From positions 2,986,567 through 3,050,566 of the forward strand of contig NZ_LJYW01000001.1 of the NCBI RefSeq assembly GCF_001305515.1: DNA of 64,000 nt, written 5' to 3'. Below the pieces are notes generated by a model, which did no database searches, was not told the DNA's origin, and saw nothing but the letters and a program-made list of their open reading frames with translations. Shown piece after piece: positions 57,645 through 64,000 of the stretch. The DNA is from Prosthecodimorpha hirschii. Its GTDB lineage: Bacteria > Pseudomonadota > Alphaproteobacteria > Rhizobiales > Ancalomicrobiaceae. The translations under genes were made by a program, and so were the position numbers. Every line of letters starts with the position of its first letter. Within the stretch, counting starts at the first letter, position 1.

Positions 57645-60600
57645 ATGCAGGATCGGGTGGCGGTGGCGAAGGACGGGCCGGCGGGGCTCGCGGTGGCGCA
57701 TCTGGCGCGCGGCGGTCAGGACGATCTCGCCCGGTTCGCCGATCTCCTGTTCGGCCGCGGGCCGGCCGAAGACCTCGCGCCCTACGATCCGGTCGATCTG
57801 GCCATCCTGGCGACCGGCAGCTGGGAACGGCTGGGCGAGCGCCGCCTCGGCCGCCCGCGCATCACCCTCGCCAATCCGGACGCCGCGTCCGGAACCGCCT
57901 TCGCGTCGGTCACGATCATCGAGATCCTGAACGACAACATGCCGTTCCTGGTCGATTCGGTTATGGGCGAGCTGACCGATTCGAGCCTCGGCATCCGCCT
58001 CGTGCTGCATCCGATCGTCACCGTCCGGCGCGACGCGACCGGCCGGCTCGAAGCCTTCAAGGGCGCCGAGGTGCCGTTCGAGGGCGAGAGCCGGGAGAGC
58101 CTGATCCACATCCATGTCGACCGGATCGCCTCGGAGACCGAGCGCACCGCGCTTGCCGAACGGCTCGACGGCACCCTTGCCGACGTACGCGCCGCGGTCA
58201 CCGACTGGCGCGTCATGCTGGCCCGGGTCGATGCCGCCATCGCGGCCTATCGCACGAGCCCGCCGCCGCTCCCCGTCGAGGAGACCGCCGAGGCGCTGCA
58301 GTTCCTGCAATGGCTGCGCGACGACAACTTCACCTTCCTGGGCCTGCGCGAATATGCCAACCGGCCGGTCGACGGCACGGCGCGGATCGAGCGGCTGGAG
58401 GGGTCCGGCCTCGGCGTCCTGCGCAACGAGACCCTGAAGGTGTTCCGGCGCGGCGAGGCGGCCCTGAACAGTTCGGCCGAACTGCGCGACTTCCTGCGCT
58501 CGACCCGCGCGCTCATGGTCACCAAGGCGAACCTGCGCTCGCGCATCCACCGCCGCGTCCATATGGACGCGATCAGCCTCAAGCTCTACGGCGACGACGG
58601 CGCCCTGACCGGCGAGCTGCGCCTGGTCGGCCTGTTCACCTCGACCGCCTATACGCGCTCGACCCGGACCATCCCGTATGTCCGGCGCAAGGTCGACCGG
58701 ACGCTGGCCCAGGCCGGCTTCGACCCGACCGGGCATTCCGGCAAGGCGCTGATCAACGTCATGGAATCCTATCCGCGCGACGAGCTGTTCCAGATCGACG
58801 AGCGCTCGCTTTACGATTTCGCGCTGCAGATCATGGCCCTCGACGAGCATCCGCGCGTGCGCGTGCTGGCCCGGCGCGACACGCTCGACCGCTTCGTCTC
58901 GGTGCTCGTCTACGTGCCGCGCGAGCGCTATTCGACCGACATCCGCGTGCGCATCGGCGAGTATCTGGAACGCGCCTTTGCCGGCCGGGTCGTCAACTGG
59001 CAGCCGGCCTTCCCGGAAGGCTCGCTCGCCCGGGTCCATTTCATCGTCGGCCGCTACGAGGGCGCCACGCCGGAAATCGGCCAGGAGGCTCTCGAACAGG
59101 CGGTCGCGGCGATCGTCCGCACCTGGGCCGACGGTCTGGCGGCAGCCCTGCACGGACACGCCGCCGCCGAGGCGGCCGAGCGGCTCGCGCGCCGCTATCG
59201 CACCGCCTTCGGCGCCGCCTACCGGGAGGCGACCGATCCGGCCGCGGCCGTGGACGATATCGGCATGCTCGAGCGGCTGACGCCGGAGCGCCGCGTCGCC
59301 ATCGCGTTCCATCGCCGGCCCGACGACGGCACCGGGCCGATCGGCCTCAAGCTCTACAGCCTTGAGGCGCCGGTGCCGCTCTCCGACCGGGTCCCGGTCC
59401 TGGAGAATATGGGCCTGCGCGTCATCGACGAACGCACCTACCGGATCGAGCCGGCCGGCGCGGCCGCCGCCTATCTGCACGACATGACGCTGGCCCGTGC
59501 CGCCGGCGGCGGCGACGGCATCGACCCGGCCGACGAAGACCGCATCGAGGCGCTGTTCCTCGCGGTCTGGTACGGGACGGTCGAGAATGACGGCTTCAAC
59601 GCGCTCGGCCTCGGCGCCGGGCTCGGCTGGCGCGAGATCGCCGTCCTGCGGGCGCTGGCCCGCTACCTGCGCCAGATCGGCATCCCCTACCCGCTCGACT
59701 ACATGTCCGGCGCGCTGGTGCGCGAACCGGCGATCGCCGCCGATCTGGCACGCCTGATCGAGGTGCGCTTCGGGCTCGAAGCCGGCGGCGACCGGGCGAT
59801 CGCCGAGGCGACCCTGCAGCGCGAGATCGAGGAGCGGCTGGAGGCCGTCTCCAGCCTCGACGACGACACGATCCTGCGCCGCCTGCTCAATCTGGTCGGC
59901 GCGGTGGTGCGCACCAATCTCTACCAGCTCGGTGCCGACGGCCTGCCGCGCGACACCTTCGCGTTCAAGATCGACAGCCGCACCGTCACCGCCATGCCGG
60001 AGCCGAAGCCGTTCCGCGAGATCTGGGTCTACGGACCGCGCGTCGAGGGCGTCCATCTGCGCTTCGGCAAGGTGGCCCGCGGCGGCCTGCGCTGGTCGGA
60101 CCGGCCGCAGGATTTCCGCACCGAGGTGCTCGGCCTCGTGAAGGCGCAGCAGGTCAAGAACGCCGTCATCGTGCCGGTCGGCGCCAAGGGCGGCTTCGTG
60201 CCCAAGGGCTTGAAGCCCGGCATGGCGCGCGACGCCTGGCTCGCCGAGGGCACCGCCGCCTACAAGACCTTCGTCGCCACGCTGCTGACGGTCACCGACA
60301 ATCTCGACCCGGACGGCACCGTCGAGCCGCCCGCCATGGTGGTGCGCCACGAGGGCGACGATCCCTATCTGGTGGTCGCCGCCGACAAGGGCACGGCGAC
60401 CTTCTCGGACACCGCCAACGGCATCGCCGAGGCGCACGGCTTCTGGCTCGGCGACGCCTTCGCGTCCGGCGGCTCGGCCGGCTACGACCACAAGAAGATG
60501 GGCATCACCGCGCGCGGCGCGTTCGAGGCCGTGAAGCGGCATTTCCGCGAGATGGACGTCGACATCATGACGACGCCCTTCACGGTCGCCGGGGTCGGCG

Positions 60601-62456
60601 ACATGTCGGGCGACGTGTTCGGCAACGGCATGCTGCTCGCCCCGACCATCCGGCTGGTCGCCGCCTTCGACCATCGCGACATCTTCATCGATCCCGATCC
60701 GGATCCGGCGACGAGCTTCGCCGAGCGCAAGCGGCTGTTCGAACTGCCGCGCTCGAGCTGGCAGGACTACGACCATGCGCTGCTGTCGCCCGGCGGCGGC
60801 ATCCATCCGCGCAACGCCAAGGCGATCGACCTGTCGCCCGAGGCGCGCGCCCTGCTCGGCATCACGGACCTCCGCCCGACGCCGCAGACGGTCATGCGGG
60901 CCATCCTGACCCTGCCGGTCGATCTTCTGTGGTTCGGCGGCATCGGCACCTATATGCGCGCGGCCGACGAAAGCGACGCGGCGGCCGGCGACAAGGCCAA
61001 CGACGCCATCCGGGTCACGGCCGGCGAGGTCCGTGCCCGGGTGATCGGCGAGGGCGCCAATCTGGGCGTCACGCAGCGCGGGCGCATCGCCTACGCGCTG
61101 AAGGGCGGGCGCTGCAATTCCGATGCGATCGACAACTCGGCCGGCGTCAATTCCTCCGACGTCGAGGTGAACATCAAGATCGCGCTCGGCCAGGCCGTGC
61201 GCCGCGGCCGGCTCAATCTCGCCAGCCGCAACGCGCTGCTCGCCTCGATGACCGACGAGGTGGCCGGGCTGGTGCTCGCCAACAACTACCGGCAGACGCT
61301 CTCCATCAGCATGACCGAGCGCCGCGGCTTCGAGGATTTCGGCTACCAGCGCCGGCTGATGCAGTCGCTGGAGCGGGCCGGCCGGCTCAACCGCGCCGTC
61401 GAGTTCCTGCCCGACGACGCCGAACTGGAGCGCCGCGAGAAGGCCGGCCAGCCGCTGACGCGGGCCGAAATCGGCGTGCTGCTCGCCTATGCCAAGCTGG
61501 CCTTGAAGGAGGACCTGCTCGACAGCAGCATGCCGGACGATCCGGCGGTGGCGGGCGAGCTCGCCGCCTATTTCCCGAGCCGGATGCGCGAGGCCTATGC
61601 CGGCGAGATCGCCGCCCACCGGCTGCACCGCGAGATCGTCGCGACCCGGCTCGCCAATGCGATGATCGACGGCGGCGGCGCCAGCCTGGTCACTCGGATC
61701 GCCGACCAGACCGGCGCCGAGCCGGCCGCGATCGCGCGCGTCTTCGTCGCCGCACGCAGCATCTTCGGCCTGGACGCGCTCGACCGCGCCATCGACGCCC
61801 TGGACGGGCGGATCGCCGGGGCGGTGCAGCTCGACCTCTACGGCGCCGTCCAGGACAGCCTGATCGGCGCCATGGTTTGGCTCCTGCGCAACACCGCGCC
61901 GGGCTCCGATCCGGGCGCGCTGATCGCCCGCTTCCGGCCGGGCATCGACGCATTCGGGATCGACCCGACCGCCCGCATGCCGGCGAGCCTGGCGGATTCG
62001 GCGCGCCAGCGCGCGGCCGCCTTCGTCGCCGCCGGCGTGCCGGAGGGTCTGGCCGCACCGATCGCCGCCCTGCCGCTGGTCGCCGCGGTGCCGGACGTGG
62101 TGCTGGTCGCCGAACGGACGCGCGCGAGCCTCGACGAGGCGGCTTCGGCCTTCATCGGGGTCGCCGAACGGTTCCGCATCCTGCGGCTGTTCGAGCTGTC
62201 GCGCCGCATTCCGGTCGCCGACTACTATGACGCCCTGGCGCTCGATCGCGCGCGCGGCCTGCTCGCGGACGCCCATCGCGGCATCGCCGCGGCGGCGCTG
62301 GCGGGTGACGGCGGCCTCGACGGCTGGCTCGCCCGCCACGGCCAGGAGGTTGCACGCACGCTCGGCGCGGTCGCCGAGATCACCGGCGCCGACGCGACCA
62401 GCGTCAGCCGCTTCGCCGTCGCCGCCGGCCTGATCGGAGACCTGGCCGCCGGGTGA
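57645..62456 (+). CDS. gdhB: NAD-specific glutamate dehydrogenase, large type
   Basis: A 1,603-residue enzyme of the L-180/L-1600 class that deaminates glutamate to 2-oxoglutarate with NAD+. The long N-terminal regulatory half has ACT-like segments (NDNMPFLVDSVMGELTDSSL). The catalytic domain starts near residue 800 with RGGLRWSDRPQDFRTEVLGL, and the substrate lysine region VGAKGGFVPKG contains K848. DMSGDVFGNGMLLAPTIRLV and RVIGEGANLGVTQRGRIAYA complete the dehydrogenase core. GGGGGAGGA lies before ATG 57645. The final codons (GLIGDLAAG stop) recur in the 288-bp tandem repeats downstream. Confidence 0.96.
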   Translation: MQDRVAVAKDGPAGLAVAHLARGGQDDLARFADLLFGRGPAEDLAPYDPVDLAILATGSWERLGERRLGRPRITLANPDAASGTAFASVTIIEILNDNMPFLVDSVMGELTDSSLGIRLVLHPIVTVRRDATGRLEAFKGAEVPFEGESRESLIHIHVDRIASETERTALAERLDGTLADVRAAVTDWRVMLARVDAAIAAYRTSPPPLPVEETAEALQFLQWLRDDNFTFLGLREYANRPVDGTARIERLEGSGLGVLRNETLKVFRRGEAALNSSAELRDFLRSTRALMVTKANLRSRIHRRVHMDAISLKLYGDDGALTGELRLVGLFTSTAYTRSTRTIPYVRRKVDRTLAQAGFDPTGHSGKALINVMESYPRDELFQIDERSLYDFALQIMALDEHPRVRVLARRDTLDRFVSVLVYVPRERYSTDIRVRIGEYLERAFAGRVVNWQPAFPEGSLARVHFIVGRYEGATPEIGQEALEQAVAAIVRTWADGLAAALHGHAAAEAAERLARRYRTAFGAAYREATDPAAAVDDIGMLERLTPERRVAIAFHRRPDDGTGPIGLKLYSLEAPVPLSDRVPVLENMGLRVIDERTYRIEPAGAAAAYLHDMTLARAAGGGDGIDPADEDRIEALFLAVWYGTVENDGFNALGLGAGLGWREIAVLRALARYLRQIGIPYPLDYMSGALVREPAIAADLARLIEVRFGLEAGGDRAIAEATLQREIEERLEAVSSLDDDTILRRLLNLVGAVVRTNLYQLGADGLPRDTFAFKIDSRTVTAMPEPKPFREIWVYGPRVEGVHLRFGKVARGGLRWSDRPQDFRTEVLGLVKAQQVKNAVIVPVGAKGGFVPKGLKPGMARDAWLAEGTAAYKTFVATLLTVTDNLDPDGTVEPPAMVVRHEGDDPYLVVAADKGTATFSDTANGIAEAHGFWLGDAFASGGSAGYDHKKMGITARGAFEAVKRHFREMDVDIMTTPFTVAGVGDMSGDVFGNGMLLAPTIRLVAAFDHRDIFIDPDPDPATSFAERKRLFELPRSSWQDYDHALLSPGGGIHPRNAKAIDLSPEARALLGITDLRPTPQTVMRAILTLPVDLLWFGGIGTYMRAADESDAAAGDKANDAIRVTAGEVRARVIGEGANLGVTQRGRIAYALKGGRCNSDAIDNSAGVNSSDVEVNIKIALGQAVRRGRLNLASRNALLASMTDEVAGLVLANNYRQTLSISMTERRGFEDFGYQRRLMQSLERAGRLNRAVEFLPDDAELERREKAGQPLTRAEIGVLLAYAKLALKEDLLDSSMPDDPAVAGELAAYFPSRMREAYAGEIAAHRLHREIVATRLANAMIDGGGASLVTRIADQTGAEPAAIARVFVAARSIFGLDALDRAIDALDGRIAGAVQLDLYGAVQDSLIGAMVWLLRNTAPGSDPGALIARFRPGIDAFGIDPTARMPASLADSARQRAAAFVAAGVPEGLAAPIAALPLVAAVPDVVLVAERTRASLDEAASAFIGVAERFRILRLFELSRRIPVADYYDALALDRARGLLADAHRGIAAAALAGDGGLDGWLARHGQEVARTLGAVAEITGADATSVSRFAVAAGLIGDLAAG

Positions 62457-63492
62457 CGGCGGCCAGGATGGCATCGCAGCTCGCGCCGACCGCCCGGCCA
62501 GCCCGCAAAACCGCAATCCCGGACAAGGCCCGTCAGGGCCGCCGATCCGGGACCCACTCGCGCCGCAGCGGCATCAAGATCGCCCATGGATGTGACGCGG
62601 TGCGGCAAGTTGAGACGCGAGTGGGCCCCGGCGCTTCGCTCCGCTCCGGCCGGGGATCCGTCGAGAGATCGATTCCGGTCGCGGCAAGCGGATCCGTCGC
62701 ACGCCGTCGCCGCCGGCCTGATCGGAGACCTCGCCGCCGGGTGACGGCGGCCAGGATGGCATCGCAGCACCGGCCGGACGGCTCGAAGACCGCCGAAACC
62801 GCAATCCCGGACAAGGCCCGAAGGGCCGCCGATCCGGGACCCACTCGCGCCGCAGCAGCATCAAGATCGCCCATGGATGTGACGCGGTGCGGCACGTTGA
62901 GACGCGAGTGGGCCCCGGCGCTTCGCTCCGCTCCGGCCGGGGATCCGTCGAGAGATCGATTCCGGTCGCGGCAACCGGATCCGTCGCACGCCGTCGCCGC
63001 CGGCCTGATCGGAGACCTGGCCGCCGGGTGACGGCGGCCCCGACGGCATCGCAGCTCGCGCCGACCGCCCGGCCACCCCCCGAAACCGCAATCCCGGACA
63101 AGGCCCGTTAGGGCCGCCGATCCGGGACCACCTCGCGCCGCAGCGGCATCAAGATCGCCCATCGGAGCGGTGCGATGCGGCACGTTGAGACGCGAGTAGG
63201 CCCCGGCACTTCGCTCCGCTCCGGCCGGGGATCCGTCGAGAGATCGATTCCGGTCGCGATAGCCGGATCCGTCGCACGCCGTCGCCGCCGGCCTGATCGG
63301 AGACCTGGCCGCCGGGTGACGGCGGCCCCGACGGCATCGCAGCCAGCGCCGACCGGCCCGGCCACCCCCCAAAACCGCAATCCCGGACAAGGCCCGAAGG
63401 GCCGCCGATCCGGGACCCACTCGCGCCGCAGCGGCATCAAGATCGCCCATCGGAGCGGTGCGGTGCGGCAAGTTGAGACGCGAGTGGGCCCC
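62414..63492. repeat. 288-bp tandem repeat array derived from the 3' end of the NAD-GDH gene
   Basis: The segment starting CGCCGTCGCCGCCGGCCTGA occurs four times, at about 62414, 62702, 62989 and 63277, a period of 287-288 bases. The first copy is the end of the NAD-GDH gene itself, including its stop. Each unit then holds a hairpin (TCCCGGA/TCCGGGA around GGCCC/GGGCC), the word ACTCGCGCCGCAG, a GAGTGGGCCCCGGC hairpin and the GGATCCGTCGAGAGATCG segment. The fourth copy is cut off at about 63492 by an IS110-family element. Substitutions between copies are few, so the array is recent or kept uniform. Confidence 0.85.
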
Positions 63493-63514
63493 TGTGTGTG
63501 CCGGGTGTGGCATT

Positions 63515-63657
63515 GTGGGTTGGCGGGCGGGAGATCGTTGGGTCCCTGGTCGTTGTCGACCGTGAGCCGGCTGTGATCCCCGCCCGCCTGCAAATACCCA
63601 GCCTGAACAGTTGATCGGGGCCGTTGGCGCGGACCCCGCAGCACAGGGGTAGGCGCC
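63515..63657 (+). ncRNA. Candidate IS110 bridge RNA
   Basis: The left end folds by eye into a bridge-RNA-like structure. The outer stem is GGCGGGCGGGAGATC (63522-63536) with GATCCCCGCCCGCC (63575-63588), one bulge. Inside is an internal loop with strands GTTGGGTCCCT (63537-63547) and GTGAGCCGGCTGT (63562-63574), capped by GGTCG-TTGT-CGACC (63548-63561). The 5' loop strand resembles the interrupted target (TGGGTCCC versus TGGGCCCC), and the 3' strand shares the palindrome CCGGC with the target's right side. Downstream, a GGGG/CCCC hairpin (63617-63637) and CACAGGGG (63642-63649), exact complement of the junction CCCCTGTG (63489-63496), fit a donor loop. The RNA ends are guesses. Confidence 0.65.
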
Positions 63658-64000
63658 ATGAAGATACACCCTGACGTGATCGGAATCGACGTCTCCAAGA
63701 TGGTCCTCGACGTCTATGAGGGCCGGGGCGGCACGTGGCGGCAGATCGGCAACGACGACAAGGCGATCGAGGCGTTCGTGGACGGCCTGGCCGGCCTCGG
63801 CGTCCTGGTCGTCCTGGAGGCCACCGGCCTCTACGACCGCAAACTCCGCCGGGCGCTCTCGGCGGCCGGCGTCCGCTTCACCCGGGTCAATCCGGAGCGG
63901 GCGCGCAGCTTCGCCCGCGCGACCGGCCTGCTCGCCAAGACCGACAAGGTCGACGCCCGCATGCTCGCCGCCTTCGGCACCCGGCTGGACTGCCGGCTCG
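63658..64000 (+). CDS. IS110-family transposase (partial, N-terminal part)
   Basis: The first 114 residues of an IS110-type DEDD recombinase, cut by the window edge. The RuvC-like residues are D11 in VIGIDVSK, E54 in VVLEATGLY, and D96 and D99 in AKTDKVDAR, the IS110/IS621 pattern. The second domain with the catalytic serine lies beyond the window. The ATG at 63658 comes directly after the predicted bridge RNA; no strong Shine-Dalgarno is present (AGGGGTAGGCGCC). Not disrupted in the visible part, so it may be active. Confidence 0.9.
   Translation, partial: MKIHPDVIGIDVSKMVLDVYEGRGGTWRQIGNDDKAIEAFVDGLAGLGVLVVLEATGLYDRKLRRALSAAGVRFTRVNPERARSFARATGLLAKTDKVDARMLAAFGTRLDCRL

Larger units (their letters stand above)
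63493..64000 (+). mobile_element. IS110-family insertion sequence, left end and partial transposase
   Basis: Sequence identity to the tandem repeat stops after the CCCC at 63489-63492 and a new, unrelated sequence begins (TGTGTGTGCCGGG). It carries a 165-base non-coding left end and an IS110-type transposase that runs past the window. IS110 elements lack inverted terminal repeats, which fits: none is seen. Insertion is into the fourth 288-bp repeat, next to a hairpin-forming CCCCGGC segment. The right end is outside the window. Confidence 0.85.

Noticed and set aside
57573..62516. A minus-strand open frame of more than 1,600 codons opposite the NAD-GDH gene
   Set aside because: It is an antisense frame produced by GC-rich third positions of the real gene. 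It has no domain, no ribosome site and a His/Arg/Asp-rich, non-globular composition. Similar antisense frames opposite lepA, argG and typA were rejected for the same reason.
62414..63492. CRISPR array
   Set aside because: The repeats are 288 bases long with no short repeat-spacer alternation, no unique spacers and no cas genes.
62453..63576. Arg/Pro-rich open frames within the tandem repeats
   Set aside because: They repeat with the DNA unit, have no ribosome site and look like translated hairpins.

Overview
The window is high-GC DNA (roughly two thirds G+C or more in most genes) from an alphaproteobacterium, most likely of the order Hyphomicrobiales (Rhizobiales). The evidence is a Fur-family Irr regulator divergent from fabA-fabB-fabI, an MmcB repair protein, a SciP-like (DUF1153) protein, a 1,600-residue NAD-glutamate dehydrogenase and many GntR/LacI/AraC-controlled ABC importers. 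Species cannot be named from the sequence.

Layout. 1-7.2 kb is an accessory, regulator-rich stretch with long gene-poor, locally AT-rich gaps: a SciP-like protein, two paralogous winged-helix proteins, an atypical OmpR-type response regulator, a stand-alone DUF262 protein on the minus strand and an HTH/coiled-coil protein. 7.4-16.5 kb is core: a small membrane protein, an Old Yellow Enzyme, mmcB, two small exported or membrane proteins, the unsaturated fatty-acid operon fabA-fabB-fabI (minus), irr (plus) and lepA. 16.8-19.1 kb is the pobA/pobR pair for 4-hydroxybenzoate. 19.1-30.1 kb is one import and catabolism block: a four-gene ABC importer (minus), a LacI regulator with a candidate operator, a 2H phosphoesterase, a class III metallophosphoesterase and a second, Ugp-like four-gene ABC importer. 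I infer uptake and cleavage of a phosphodiester. 30.2-36.7 kb has two small membrane or stress proteins, an AI-2E-family permease, a soluble PAS chemoreceptor, SelO and a ferric-reductase-like protein. 36.7-42.8 kb has an intradiol-dioxygenase-like secreted protein, then a GntR-controlled NitT/TauT-type ABC operon ending in an FAH-family hydrolase. 43.2-57.5 kb carries tRNA-Ala(CGC), an orphan KpsM-like permease, YciB, an HCCA-isomerase-like protein, a PAP2 phosphatase, argG, a Bcr/CflA efflux pump with its MarR regulator, typA, a small AT-rich two-gene islet, a GNAT, ppa and an AhpD-like protein.

The right end is the most unusual part. The NAD-GDH gene is followed by about 3.75 tandem copies of a 288-bp unit that begins with the gene's own last codons. 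The last copy is interrupted by an IS110-family element that runs off the window. The element's 165-bp left end folds on paper into the stem, internal loop and apical hairpin expected of a bridge RNA. Its two loop strands resemble the interrupted repeat, and an 8-mer near its 3' end is the exact complement of the left IS junction.
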